DNA from: Astropecten irregularis
Taxonomy: Eukaryota; Echinodermata; Asteroidea; Paxillosida; Astropectinidae
Assembly (NCBI GenBank): GCA_963971285.1
Contig: OZ020258.1
Coordinates: 12,916,614 to 12,980,613 of the forward strand
Length of the DNA stretch: 64,000 nt
Direction: 5' to 3'
Position 1 is the first letter of the stretch, and every line of letters begins with the position of its first letter. This document shows positions 1 through 11,442 of this stretch, piece after piece. Both the position numbers and the translations under genes were made by a program. The notes under the pieces were generated by a model that did no database searches, had not been told where the DNA came from, and worked only from the letters and a program-made list of their open reading frames with translations.

Positions 1-223
1 AGAGAACAACGAGACGTTTTCGCGTTGTGAAAAACAAAACTGTATTTGTTTTGCTTTAAAAGCAAAAGGGTACCGTTTTCCCGAGATTCTTGTGAATCAT
101 GTGATGTTCAAATTCTAATGACCTCAGCCTTTCACTGTATGTATAGGCTTAATGTTCATGTTGAATCAAACTGAATGTCAGTCCTATTCTATCGTGACCT
201 TTAACCATTCCTGTGTTATCACT

Positions 224-523
224 TTAAAGGTAGTATCATACTTTGGTAGCATACCAAAACAGAAATATTTACCTATGACTTACAGGGTATAAAGATGGTG
301 ATGGTAGAAATATACCGTTAATATTTGTCTGCCTGAAATGCTGTAAAAGATCAAAAATAAAAGAGAAAAGACTTAAGAATTACCGCGCCCGTGTTTTCTA
401 AAAAACTGGGCACCATATGGGAATGAAATGTTCACAGACGACTGTTACTGTATCTTCCTTGACATTTTTGCCAATGAATCTGCATTTCCTTGATAAAAAC
501 AAAAAGTATGGTATTACCTTTAA
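224..523 (+). mobile_element. B1 MITE (TTAA-bounded), slightly shortened
   Basis: The left end TTAAAGGTAGTATCATACTT and the right end GTATGGTATTACCTTTAA form the inverted ends of the B1 family, with TTAA at both borders. The interior carries the family landmarks in order: GGGTATAAAGATGGTGATGG, a CCTGAAATGCTG block, a TTTTCTAAAAAACTGGGCACC block and a TGACATTTTTGCC block. Part of the first block is deleted compared with other copies. There is no coding capacity, so it was presumably moved by a transposase encoded elsewhere. TTAA ends suggest piggyBac-type mobilisation, which is inference. Confidence 0.8.
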
Positions 524-790
524 GGCTTTAACACCCAAATAGCTACCGAGAATCACATAGCGTTAATTCTGACTGATCGATCCAGAGTCTTTATCACACC
601 TTATACGCCTTCAAAAGCAATCGATACAAGGATAAGAACCATTGATTATGGGGACTTCATTAGCATCATATTGCACGAACTGTAGAGAAAGGTCGTTCAT
701 TATAAAGCAGCGGCTGGAGTAACCACTATAGCGGTAGGTTTGGGATTGGATGTAATGAACGGTCATATGAAATGCATCATTGGTCTCCAC

Positions 791-1146
791 TTAAAGATAG
801 TATCATACTTTGGTAAGAAACCCAAACAGAAATGTTCACAGATTTACCTTTACCTTTCAGGGTATGAAAATGATGCTGGTAGAAACATACCGTTCAAATT
901 GTTCCGCCTGAAATGGTGTATTTATCCAGAAATTAGTACAACAACGACTGAAAATCTTTTTGATCTTTTAAAAGATCACAAATTAAAGAGAAAAGACTTG
1001 AGAAATACTGTGGCTATTTTTCACTGTTTTCTCAAAAAGTAGGCACCGTATGGGACTGAAATTTTCACAGATGACTGTTACTGTATCTGTCTTGCCCATG
1101 AATCTGTATTTCTTTGATAAAAATCAAAGTATGATATTACCTTTAA
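791..1146 (+). mobile_element. B1 MITE, near full length
   Basis: It runs from TTAAAGATAGTATCATACTT to AGTATGATATTACCTTTAA. The interior includes the AAAAGATCA hairpin region in the middle and the CTCAAAAAGTAGGCACCGTA block typical of B1. Short open frames inside it are repeat-derived and have no recognisable product. Confidence 0.85.
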
Positions 1147-1492
1147 GAATAAAAAAGAGATGGATTTTGAGAGCAGACGATTTACTTCCACCTCAGTAGA
1201 ATCTATGACACCATGGTGGGTGTGAGATATAACATTTACCTGAGTGAACGGCGGTCTCATTAACAAAGCAAGGTTGAAGGAAGGGAAATAAAGGCCTATA
1301 TGCTGATATCATTTTTGTTGCAGTGCTGTATACTCTATTTTTTAGGGCTAGTACTTAAAATTGAGGGTGTGAGTACCCCCTCGGGATTGTCGCTAATGTT
1401 CTACCTCTTGTACATGAGGGTGGGGATGTAGCACCCTGGTGCATTATTTCCCATGTGTTGCTACCTTTTCAAGGGCAGAAGAAATGCGACGT
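1147..1492. other. Unassigned spacer
   Basis: This holds no recognisable gene or repeat. A short T-rich and G-rich passage near 1,370-1,435 has no clear identity. Confidence 0.5.
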
Positions 1493-1829
1493 TTAAAGGT
1501 AGTATCATACTTTGGTAGCATACCAAAACAGAAATCTTCACAGATTTACTTATTACTTACAGGGTATAAAGATGGTGATGGAAGAAACATACCGTTAATA
1601 TTTGCCTGCCTGAAATGTTGTATTTATCCAGAAAAGACTAAAACCAGTGACTAAAATTATTTTTTATCCTTTAAAGAAATACTGTGGCCGTTTTTCACGG
1701 TTTTCTCAAACCGTGGCCACCGAATGGGACTGAAATTTTCACGGATGACTGTTACTGTATCTTCTTTGATATTTTTGCCTATTAATCTGTATTTCTTCGA
1801 CAAAAACCAAAGTATGATATTACCTTCAA
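1493..1829 (+). mobile_element. B1 MITE
   Basis: The left end TTAAAGGTAGTATCATACTT is intact. The right end is AGTATGATATTACCTTCAA, with the final TTAA mutated to TCAA. The internal landmarks of the family are all present. It lies 34 bp before another family member. Confidence 0.85.
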
Positions 1830-1862
1830 TGAACATGTACTGAATTCGCTTCTTTGCCCATA

Positions 1863-2194
1863 AAAAGGTATCATACTTTGGTAGGAAACATACCCAAACA
1901 GAAATGTTCACATATTTACCTATAACGTACAGGTGTAAATTAATATGGTGCTGGTAGAAACATATCGTTAAAACATTTCCACCTGAAATGTTGTATTCAT
2001 CCAGAAGTTAGTAAACACAGTTTTAGTAAAACAGTTGTGATCTTGGGGTAAGATCAAAAATTTTTCGCTATTTTCTCGTGACTCGGATGTTCAATTTAGC
2101 TCAAATTTCCACAGGGTATGTTATCGTATGTACATGCTGGTTCAGACGAAGTTTGAGTGCTGTGACATTTACCAATCATGTATTATACATTTAA
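1863..2194 (+). mobile_element. B1/B2 chimeric MITE
   Basis: The left end reads AAAAAGGTATCATACTTTGG, which is B1-like. The right end reads ACCAATCATGTATTATACAT followed by TTAA, which is B2-like. The middle switches from the shared left block to the B2 block with a GATCTTGGGGTAAGATC hairpin. The two ends therefore no longer match as inverted repeats. It looks like a recombinant between two lineages of one family. Confidence 0.7.
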
Positions 2195-2946
2195 AGGGCG
2201 AAAAACGAGTTTTACTATAGGTATTGTATGTAACACTTGAACGTACCCTAGGTTGCACGATAACGGTAATATCTTATGAACAGCTTACCATTTTGCAACC
2301 CGAAGAATAAATCTAAAATGACACAAATTGAAACGATTTTTTACAAGCACAGTGCAAAAAGATCTTCAAACCCGACAAAACCATTGCCCAATCTTCCTTA
2401 CAGTCCATATAAAAGGCTTTACATCCATTGGGTGTGCAACCAGCGAATGCTTATGACGAAATGCCTACAAAATATACTTCTAATAGATACATTATACATG
2501 TATCGACATTGAGACTATACCAATGGTCTCCTTCGTTGATTAATTATTATGAGCAAATGAATACAAAGCTAAGCATAAACAAATTTAACGGAAAATGTCT
2601 GCCAAGCTTATTTCGAACTCACAGTTTTCATTTGTGCTCATTTTGAATATTCCATTTGAAAATGGCTACTATTAAATTCCCTAAAATCCTTCAAACAACC
2701 CCATTCTATTCCAATTAGTCGAGCCTGCCTGCTACCGAGCCACTAAATTAAATAAGCTTTTAAAATCATCCTATCGAAAAACATTCGTGACAGAAGGACC
2801 TGTTGAAAATGAACTCAGGCATTGGCTCCTGAGCTGCATTTTAATAACGTGTTCGCACGTGTGGAATATAATGTACATACAGTGAATGTTTAAATACCGT
2901 GCAGATGTAACATACAATTCACAATGTGTGGCATTATAATAACGAC
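2195..2946. other. Unassigned A+T-rich spacer
   Basis: I see no gene, RNA or repeat that recurs in the window. Open frames here are under 80 codons and have no recognisable features. Confidence 0.5.
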
Positions 2947-3290
2947 TTAAAGGTACAGAAATGTACCGAAACAGAATTGTCCACAAATTTACGTATAACA
3001 TTCTGGGTATGAAGATGGTGCTGAAACATACTGTTAAAATCTTTCCGCATGAAATAATGTATTTATCTAAAATAAATTGTAAAACAATGACCAAACACAG
3101 TTTTGATCTCGGGGTAAGATCTTATTCTTATGTTTTATAAGAAGAAATAGTTGGTTTTCGATATTTTCTCGGACACAGAGGTCCGATTGAACTCAAATTT
3201 TTACAGGTTTATTATTTCATGTACATGCTGGATCAGACAAAGTGTGAGTGCTGTTTTGTGACCTTTACCAATCATGTATTATACCTTTAA
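2947..3290 (+). mobile_element. B2 MITE
   Basis: It starts TTAAAGGTACAGAAATGTAC and ends ACCAATCATGTATTATACC plus TTTAA. The B2 landmarks are a GATCTCGGGGTAAGATC hairpin, the TTTTCTCGGACACAGAGG block and a GGATCAGACAAAGTGTGAG block. It is bounded by TTAA. Confidence 0.85.
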
Positions 3291-3345
3291 AGTGAAAAGA
3301 AACAAGTTGTTTCAAGAAATGCAATGCTTGTTGTTAAGAGGGCCT

Positions 3346-3493
3346 GGGGCCGATTTCATAAAGGTCTGCGACGCGTCGCAACTCATTTTGCGATGCGTCC
3401 TAGTTGCGAGGCGGCGCATCTATGCGGTGAGTCAATAGAGAAAGGATGCGTCTTAACTCTGCGATGCGTCGTAAGTTTTATGAAATCGGCCCC
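3346..3493. mobile_element. 148-bp MITE with perfect 17-bp terminal inverted repeats
   Basis: The right end TTTATGAAATCGGCCCC is the exact reverse complement of the left end at 3,346-3,362. Sub-terminal GCGACGCGTCGCA and GCGATGCGTCGTAAG words extend the inverted symmetry, so the transcript could fold into a long hairpin. It is much richer in CpG than its surroundings. No transposase is encoded and no target duplication is clear. Confidence 0.8.
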
Positions 3494-5228
3494 TTGCGCG
3501 TTTTGAATTAATACTACATGTATCTGGATCTTTATCAAAGACTTAATGACAAGAGGACAAGAACATGCAAGTAAAGATATACATAAATGGAAGAGACGAT
3601 CAGAACAAAAGGGGCGGGGATTAGAGTGACCAGGGAGGGTGGGGGTAGGTGAGATCAAATATGGATAATAACAAAGGTGGAAAGATACATGGTTCTGGAG
3701 GAAGAAAGAGATAATTAGGGTGGTACTATATACCCGTGGAGAGAAGTTAGAATGAAACAATATGAAATAACAGAACTAAACAAAACAAAACAAAACATGG
3801 ATGCCGACATGAAAACAAGTTATGGGGAGATGAAAAGGATCACCACGACATTTCATAAATTTCAGGTTATTTTTTTGGCTGATGAGCACTTTGCATCAGT
3901 TTATTACTTGTCAAGAAGTTAACTGGCGTGGGGCCTGCAGTTCCAAATTGATTATTGGAATGTTTTCATCGTTTATTTCAATTCCATAGGTGTTGTGTAC
4001 TTTTGGTGCAGCAGTAAGTCCCAACTGCGTGAGGTTTTTTTTTCCGTGATGGCAACTTCATCAAATAACAGAATTCAATTTTCTTTTCACATCAGCCTGT
4101 CATGAGGTTTGTGTATTTTCACAAGCCGTAAGGTTTGATGGGTTTACTGAATCGATATGCCGTGTAGTTCAGGTCCATGTTCCCCGTGTGTATCTGGTGA
4201 TTCATTGGGATTTTTCTTTTTTTCACGGCGAACTGGTCCTTCAGCCGCAAGGCCCTTGTTGCTCGGCTCTGACGAAGCTAAGGTGACGAGAAATTATCAC
4301 TCCCCTGAATGCATTTCCCTCCTCCGTTTTAATATCAAAAAGGGAAAATCTACATGGCCCAACATCTGACAGGTTGTTGTGTGCGAGACCGAATAGTGTT
4401 GGTTGTGTGCATGTGAGGCTCTATATACGGCGGAACCGCTCAAATTAAATTACCGTGGTCTTGCGTCAAGCGTGGACCAAAGAGAAAAAAACCGAGAAAC
4501 AAACGAATGAAGGACCCCTCGTTCGGCGGAAGCAGTACGCCCGGCTTGCCGGATAACAGAGCGAATTGCACCGCCGGCGAAATGAAACAATCTTCGGCGA
4601 AGGACTTGAGGCTACGGTAATCAAAGTAGTAAGGGTTGAGATCACGCGTGGAATATTACACGAGACCTACAAGTGAGAGTAATAACAAATCCCAAGATCT
4701 TTTCTGTCTGATGTCTTGTTTCTTTTTCCTTTTTTCTTGTTATCGCATCAAAAGCTTTGATCGAATATGGTTCTTCACGGAGTGACTTCACAACAGGTTT
4801 TGGGGCGAACTACTGTGGGGTAGTGTTAATGATGGCGAATTGACCAGATTTCAGATAATCTTCCATTTCAGCTCAGTAGCTATGATGTACTGAGTGGCTT
4901 TGCATGGCGTGCAAAGATGAGCATCTTTCAACTCCATTGCTCCCATGTCATCTTTCCGAGGAACGATACACCAGTTGCTAAAACAGGTGTTTTTGTCAAA
5001 CATTTGTGTTTTACCTGTGAAATTTGATATGACCAGGAAGCGACTCAACACCAACGGAGTCAATGACATAAAGTGACCCCGGGAACAACCTTGAGGGGTG
5101 GGGTGTTCTCAGTTGATGGGTCTTCTCACAAAAAGAAAGAAAACATTTTTAATCAAAACGACAACAAAACACAAAACCAAACATTAAAACAAAACCAAAA
5201 TACAACATATAAAAGTATTCATGAATGC
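3494..5228. other. Unassigned, with a CpG-richer stretch near 4,440-4,640
   Basis: No gene or recurring repeat is recognised. The part around 4,440-4,640 is richer in CpG and less A+T-rich than the neighbouring DNA, as a regulatory or first-exon region might be, but nothing identifies it. A ~60 bp stretch at 3,860-3,915 (GATGAGCACTTTGCATCAG) resembles one at about 37,210-37,270. Confidence 0.4.
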
Positions 5229-5380
5229 TGGAGTTGATTTCACGAAGCCCTACGATTGATCGTATCTCGAGATACGAAGGATAACCCATCGTATCCTTCG
5301 ACTTCTACGCGGGGCTGCAGTGCACCATTAAGTCCTACGATTGATAGTGAGTTACGATGAATTTGGTGTAATCGACCCCA
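5229..5380. mobile_element. ~150-bp MITE (GATTTCACGAAGCCC family)
   Basis: The ends are imperfect inverted repeats: TGGAGTTGATTTCAC on the left, and GTGTAATCGACCCCA on the right, whose reverse complement is TGGGGTCGATTACAC. Internally CTACGATTGATCGTATC and GATACGAAGGATA add further dyad symmetry. A fragment of the same element lies at about 6,922-6,989 inside a B1 copy, which confirms that it is mobile or repeated. Confidence 0.7.
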
Positions 5381-5459
5381 GTTCTTGTAGCTTATAACAA
5401 GCTTATAAGTTAAAGATTGTGTCAAAAGAATACTCTGTGCTCGATTTGGACAGATCCTG

Positions 5460-6360
5460 GCCCAAAATGCCTCGAGATAACGGTGATAATACCATATCAT
5501 AAGGATATTTCACAGCAATGCAAATTGGTTCATTTCATATAATTATGTTGATGGGTTCCTAGCCGAATGAGTAAAGGTTAATTGATGATGTGAAATAAGG
5601 ATATTGTTCAGTATTGCAATTTGGTGGATTCACTGATTTTGGTGGACTCCAGTGGTACACTTGGTGGAATCCTGACTGAAATGACTGAGAGTAAAGGTTG
5701 ATAATGTGAAATAAGTATATTGTACAGTATTGCAATTTGGTGGATTCGGATTTTGGTGGATTCCAGTTTTACACTTGGTGGAATCCTGACTGAAATGACT
5801 GGGAGAAAAGGTTGATAATGTGAAATAAGCATATTGCACAGTATTGCAAATTGGTGGATTCGGATTTTGGTGGACTCCAGTGTTACACTTGGTGGAATCC
5901 TGACTGAAATGAATGCAGGAGTAAAGGTTGATAATGTGAAATAAGGATATTGTACAGTATTGCAATTTGGTGGATTCCAGTGTTGGACTTGGTGTGTGCC
6001 AAAAGGATATTGAACCGTGTTGACTTTTGCTGGATTCAGGAAGGTTCCTGGCCAAAATGCCTATATAGGGGTAAAGGTAATCGAGAACATTTCCTTTGGT
6101 GATTCAGGATTCAGTGCATTCCAGTTTGGATAGTGGATTCTGGTCGGATTGCTCGGAGTTTAGATTGAAGAATATGCCGTAAGGAAAGGTGTTGAATTTG
6201 GTTATATTCAGGAAAGATATTGGCCGAACTGTCTTAGGGTAAAGGTTGACGAAATGTTCAATACGGATTGTAATATCCCTATGGCACATTCGTGTGTTGA
6301 ATTATTGGTATATAGATTCTGGAAGGTTTCTAACCTTTTTTGACAAATTCAGAAAGACCC
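5460..6360. repeat. ~115-bp tandem repeat array with decayed edges
   Basis: The word GTGAAATAAG recurs at 5,590, 5,706, 5,820 and 5,936, which are spacings of 116, 114 and 116 bp. Each unit contains CAGTATTGCAATTTGGTGG, a TTACACTTGGTGGAATCC-type block and GTAAAGGTTGATAATG. More diverged units extend on both sides: TGGATTCAGGAAGG near 6,030 and TATTCAGGAAAGATATTGG near 6,205. Minus-strand open frames with HFSQDSTKC repeats are a by-product of the array. Confidence 0.85.
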
Positions 6361-6758
6361 CTAGAAAAAAAAACATGCCAAAAGGGTTAGATTTTATTTG
6401 AAGAGACAACTTTCGGGTGAGGTAATTCATCCCTGGCTAAGGGCACTTCAGTTGGAGAGCATAGTGGAATGTCCACTTGAGCATTTTAGAAGGAACTAGT
6501 AAGGCAATGACCATAAAAGGGCGAAGCTGCATGAGGTTATGGCTAGAGGCACAAGGGCTATTCCTGCGTCTGGCGCTTCCGTTCAAACTGTTCATTCATT
6601 TGTGAATCAAATTAATTCCTTGATGTGCAGCGCGAGCCTAACAAGCATTATATAAGCTTAAGATTGCCCAATAAAAGGCAGTCTTCTAATTCTCAAGTTT
6701 TTAATGTTGTGAAACGTGGGGTATGTTTTAACATTAGATTCTAGTACATCATCCAACG
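6361..6758. other. Unassigned spacer
   Basis: No gene or recurring repeat is seen between the 115-bp array and the next B1 MITE. Confidence 0.5.
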
Positions 6759-7156
6759 TTAAAGGTATATCATACTTTGGTAGCATGCCGAAACAGAAAT
6801 CTTCACAGATTTACCTATAACCTACAGGGTATAAAGATGGAGATGGTAAAAACATACTGTGACTTTTTTTATGGCTGAAATTCGTTGTGTATCTAGAAAA
6901 GAGTAAAACCAGTTACAATATGAAAGTATTAATGAATGCTGTGGTCGATTTCACGAAGCCCTACTATTGATCGTATCTCCAGATACAAAGTATTTTTGGA
7001 TCAAAACTGTGGTCGTTTTCACTGTTTTCTCAAAAAGTGGGCACCGTATGGAACTGAAAATTTCACAGATGTCTTGTACGGTATATTCCTTGATATTTTT
7101 GCCCACGAATCTGTATTTCTTTGACAAAAAAAACCAAAGTATTATATTACTTTTAA
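6759..7156 (+). mobile_element. B1 MITE interrupted by another repeat
   Basis: The ends TTAAAGGTATATCATACTTT and AGTATTATATTACTTTTAA belong to B1. The middle B1 segment is replaced by about 70 bp (6,922-6,989) matching the left part of the element at 5,229, including TTTCACGAAGCCCTACTATT. The B1 sequence then resumes at the TTTTCACTGTTTTCTCAAAA block. Confidence 0.75.
6922..6989 (+). mobile_element. Fragment of the GATTTCACGAAGCCC element nested in B1
   Basis: It matches positions about 5,212-5,275, including some sequence left of that element's terminal repeat (AAAGTATTNATGAATGCTG). The repeated unit is therefore larger than the 152-bp core, or a longer segment was copied. Confidence 0.65.
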
Positions 7157-7895
7157 AAGCAAATTCATAAGAACGCAAATTACCAATTAATTAACTTTAG
7201 AAGAAAATAATCTTTAGGCTGTCTGAGTACCAAAACAAGAAAAACAGACTAAGTTAGCTCACTGCTTACTAGTTTTACAACTCTTGGATTTTGTAAATTC
7301 TAACATGAGAAATTTGAATTTACAGACTAAAGTGAAAATTACATTTTCAAATTGTGGTGAAATTTGGTGATTCCCCGAGTCACTAAATGAACAAAATTAT
7401 TCCTATCCATGTGCATTTCTTATTATTTCTGTAAAAGGCAAACAAAAGCAACAATTCCGATTTGTGAAAGATACTAGAAAAGAACAATTGAAATTTGGAC
7501 GATATGTGGTTGTACTGGTGTTGATGTAATGCATACTCAGCTTAATTTACTGCAGACTGCACGAAATTTGGGATTAATTATTCAAAAGTACAACAGATTG
7601 AAAAGCACTTTTTTTGTAATTGATGTGTGTGGAAATCAATTTCCTGTTGGTCATGCTGAATCTAATTGTATTAAATTGAATTTAATTGAACTAAATTGCA
7701 TTTTAATTGCAACCCTATATACTAGCTACACATGTCGATTCAACGCATGCTGTACTTATTTCCACATTTTGAAATAAGTAACGAAACAGTGTGAGAAACT
7801 GCATAAAATATGAACTCAGATCCGTATAATAAAATCTGGTAGAATCCGAATCGTGTTATGGAATACATGAGAGCCATTTTAACAGCAAAGTTGAG
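7157..7895. other. Unassigned A+T-rich spacer
   Basis: No gene or recurring repeat is recognised. The 82-codon open frame at 7,529-7,777 has an AATTGAAT-type simple composition and no domain features. Confidence 0.5.
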
Positions 7896-8109
7896 GGGCG
7901 TTTACGAAACGGAGGCTCCGGCTCCATTTCGTGAATCCATTTTGAAATAACGGGTATCAAAAAATAGGCTTTTGGCTGCGTTTCTGAAGTAGATTCTCTG
8001 GTTTTAAAAGGAAAAACAGAGCTTCAGCTTCAACAATCTATATTTCCAGCATATGGATGTCAGAGCTGAAGCCTGAGCCTGAGCCTAAGCCTCCGTTTCG
8101 TAAACGTTC
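7896..8109 (+). mobile_element. G MITE
   Basis: The left end GGGCGTTTACGAAACGGAGG and the right end CCTCCGTTTCGTAAACG are inverted repeats, extended inward by GGCTCCGGCTCC and GCCTGAGCCTGAGCC. The interior is shared with copies at 28,064, 28,626 and 57,925 (TATCAAAAAATAGGC, TCTCTGGTTTTAAAAGG, CAGCATATGGATGTCAGAGC). Confidence 0.85.
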
Positions 8110-8525
8110 AAAGACACCTCTACTGACATGTATCAGACAGCATTACATGCTGAAATAGAGCGCATGTATACTACCATGGAGACTTCCTAGCTCCATGATA
8201 CTACTGTGACATTACTGAAGATTACAATTATAGCACACACTGTTTAATTGACACTTAAAGCGGCCCGCATGTTGTTTGCCTCTTATACTACACGACGCAT
8301 CACGTTCCACAACGAGGATGTGTATTGCCCCTTTAAAGCATTCTACATGCAATACTTAGGAATTCATTGCTGACATGCATTTAAAGTAGAAGGCTCTCCG
8401 TTAGAGATTTCAGTTCAAGTTTGGAATGTTTCTGGTTTTATCCCTGTGTCAATTTTTAGTCTTGTGATGCCATACAGACCCAATTGATGGATGCCCAGTA
8501 TAGTTTTATGGATTTGTTTTTCGAA
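8110..8525. other. Unassigned spacer
   Basis: Nothing recognisable lies between the G and A elements. Confidence 0.5.
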
Positions 8526-8765
8526 AGTTTTTTTTCATAAAACTATTAAGCACCAACATTTGCTTAACACAAAAATGTCTCGCCCAATAAAACAAACCAC
8601 CATTGAAAATTCCATTTGATATTCATGATCAGCGAACAACAGCCAAAGAACAATCACAAGTGATACACAACACGTGGAAATTTTGTTGTTAACCCTGTTT
8701 TTATTAAGATAGAAATGTCATGCTTAGCAAATTTTTGTGCTTTTAATAGTTTTATGAAATTGGCC
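8526..8765 (-). mobile_element. A MITE, type 1
   Basis: In reverse orientation this gives GGCCAATTTCATAAAACTA at the start and a matching inverted end. The interior holds the type 1 landmarks CACTTGTGATTGTTCTTTGG and GGTGGTTTGTTTTATTGGGC on the minus strand. It is non-coding. Confidence 0.8.
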
Positions 8766-9297
8766 TATGAACATTTAGACAGAATTGGCATTCCTGACGC
8801 TGATGGAAACAGAATTCCACACTTTGGGACTATAACTATTGAAAAACGAAAGATTCTTCCTGTAAATAATACCACAAATTGACTCCACTGAAAAGCACTG
8901 CACGTACCCTTTAAGGAAGGGCATCTATAGATAGGCAATAGGACACACACGTCACTCAATCTACTCCTTAGACACGGGTCCCTACTGAGGTGGAAATGCG
9001 AGGCCACTTATTACAGTTTGGGCCGGGCGTACAAAACTATACATTACACACTCGTAAAGGGACCCAAAAAACATTTGCGCTCAGATTTTTTTGTTGATTA
9101 TTTCATTTTCAATTTAGTTTGGCATCACTTGACAAAAACGTGATGAATCATCAATACATTTCCATTTCATAAATTTGCAAATTTCCTTTTTGAGAAACCC
9201 AATATTATAATATTATACATTTGCAATAGAACGTAGCCGTGGCGAGCTTCACAGTGGTAAGAAATTTAAAGGTATAATGTAAGGAACTTGACAGAAA
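8766..9297. other. Unassigned spacer
   Basis: No gene or recurring repeat is seen. Confidence 0.5.
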
Positions 9298-9841
9298 ATC
9301 ATTATGGGGATTGTGATAAGACGGGTCATAAAACTATAAGGGAAAGGGAAACTACTTTTTGAAAAGTTACGTATACATGTATATCCGTTGGGGGTGTCCT
9401 CTTCTACATTATTAGCAACGTTAATTTTGTGGAAAGAGGGCAGGGCTTTGATTTTGTGGGAATTGTGGGGTACAAACGGTCACAAAGATGTAACATATCA
9501 CGGCCGCACGGACGGCCGCAGACGAGAATAGTCTGGTTTCCACTCTGACATTTTGAGGACTCTTGATCTGTTGGGTCTGGGCACTATATACACTAACCAA
9601 AACCAGACAAAATGGCCCCACACAATCAGATGAAGTGTGTTCAAGTTTGCAAGAAGAATGTAAGAAAATTGCATTTTTACACTGAAATGTGGCACAAATT
9701 TCGTCAATCTAGGCTTTTAAGCACCCAGGAACATTTGCTGATAGTCAAAAGTATTATTTTTGAGGAGTAGAAGTTATTTAAGAGCTAAAATAATCAATGT
9801 GTTTTGGGGTTCCCGTCTTAAGCTTACCACAATCCCATGAT
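9298..9841. repeat. Possible inverted-repeat element with ~28-bp arms
   Basis: The left arm at 9,298-9,325 contains GGGGATTGTGATAAGACGGG. The right arm at 9,812-9,841 contains CCCGTCTTAAGCTTACCACA followed by ATCCCATGAT. The arms pair imperfectly around ~490 bp of unique DNA. This could be a foldback or MITE-type element. Only one copy is present in the window, so support is limited. Confidence 0.4.
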
Positions 9842-10237
9842 TATAATTATTTTGATGTACATGTATGTATACACTCAATCTGACGTGATAGCATGTGCCG
9901 TGTTCACAAATGCATAATGTACAGGGTTATTTTTTTACATTGAATAGAAGCACGTACGTTCTGTTGAACTTTTCCACTCACACATTTATTGTTGTGATTT
10001 ATTCATGAATAACATTGATGATATCGAAATAGAAGGCTGACTATTGTAATTTGTGTCTTTTTTTTGTCATGTTATGTTGTCCTCGCTATTTAATATTTCA
10101 TTATTTGCGTTTTTGTATCATCATTTCCTGTACAACAACGTTGGGTGTATTTTGTTTGTTTGTCTGTTTAATTGTCCTCGGTCGATTTTTTTTCTTAATT
10201 TTCATTTGCCGGTTGACAAGTTTTTATTTAGTATTCA
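9842..10237. other. Unassigned T-rich spacer
   Basis: No feature is recognised. Overlapping short frames at 10,051-10,263 are T-rich and hydrophobic by composition only. Confidence 0.5.
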
Positions 10238-10572
10238 TTAAATGTAGAGTACAGAATTGGTAACATACCCAAACAGAAATGTTCACAGATTTGCGTATAA
10301 TTTTCAGGGTATGAAGATGGTGCTGGTAGAAACATCCCCGAAATTAGTGAAACAACGACCGAAAACAGTTTCGATCTCAGGGTAAAATCAAAACCATTGT
10401 TTTTGTTTTTATGATAAAAATTGAGTCAGATTTTCGCTATATTTTCTCGTGACTCAGCTATCCGATTGAGCTAAAATGTCCACAGATGTGTTATTTTATA
10501 TACAGGTTAGATTAAACAAAGTGTGAGTGCTGTTATTTACCAACCTTTACCAATCATGTATTATACCTTCAA
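10238..10572 (+). mobile_element. B2 MITE, decayed left end
   Basis: It begins TTAAATGTAGAGTACAGAAT, a mutated B2 terminus, and ends ACCAATCATGTATTATACC with a decayed terminal motif. The GGGTATGAAGATGGTGCTGG block and the later TTTTCTCGTGACTCAGC block are present. The CCGCCTGAAATGG segment is deleted. Confidence 0.75.
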
Positions 10573-11146
10573 AATGTTAATGTTACTATGTTATTCGTTG
10601 TTACAGCTGCTACAGTTTTTCCACAGCTTAAGGTAAATGTAAGACCAATGTCTTTATATATATTCTATATACTGTGTCATTGATTTGTACAATACGAAAC
10701 TAAATTCTAATTCTTCTTAGTTTAAAGTGCACAAAACAGACCAGAGGAATAATAATCTAACATTCCCTGATCACGAGGAGAATACGTATAATCGATCGAA
10801 AATATCGATTGATGCCCGAGGGGCCCTTACGAGACGGGGTTTATATACTAACTCCACTTCTTTTATGTTATTAATAACGTCAGTGTGTTGGATTTCCCTT
10901 GTAGGGTAGTCTCCAAGGTACCAGACTCTTCAAATATTTAGCAGAATTATGTTGGTCAGACGCATTGACATGACGCTAAGATTATACGTCAAGGTACGTG
11001 ACGCATGATCCATGAGAGGTAACGGTGTGACATTGTGACCTGATTCTGTTCATTGAAATCTGAATTCATTTTCGTTTGAATCTCTTAACATTTAAAGAAC
11101 CAAAAGCATATTGGAGTTTATGATGCATGTTGTCCTAGTCAGGTTC
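10573..11146. other. Unassigned spacer
   Basis: No gene or recurring repeat is recognised. Confidence 0.5.
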
Positions 11147-11442
11147 TTAAAGGTACAATAAATGATTGGTAAAGGTCACAGGACAGAACTCGTACTTTGC
11201 CTGATCAAACATGTACATGAAATAATAAACCTGTGAAAATTTGAGCTCAATCGGATATCTGAGTCACGAGAAAAAAGCGAAAACCCCACTCAATTTTTCG
11301 TATAAAACATAAAAATGGGTTTGATCCTACCCCGAGATCAAAACTGTTTTCGGTCTTTGTTTTGCTAATATCTGGATAAATACAGCATTTCAGGTGGAAA
11401 TATCTTAACGGCATGTTTTTACCAGCACCATCTTCATACCTT
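11147..11442 (-). mobile_element. B2 MITE, truncated
   Basis: It starts TTAAAGGTACAATAAATGAT (the B2 right end read in reverse) and runs through the GAGCTCAATCGGATATCTGA block and the CCCCGAGATCAAAACTG hairpin to CCAGCACCATCTTCATACC. There the homology stops. The last ~45 bp of the element, including its other TIR, are missing, and SINE C sequence follows directly. Confidence 0.8.

Noticed and set aside
5608-6055. Minus-strand frames with HFSQDSTKC repeats
   Set aside because: They are translations of the 115-bp tandem repeat.
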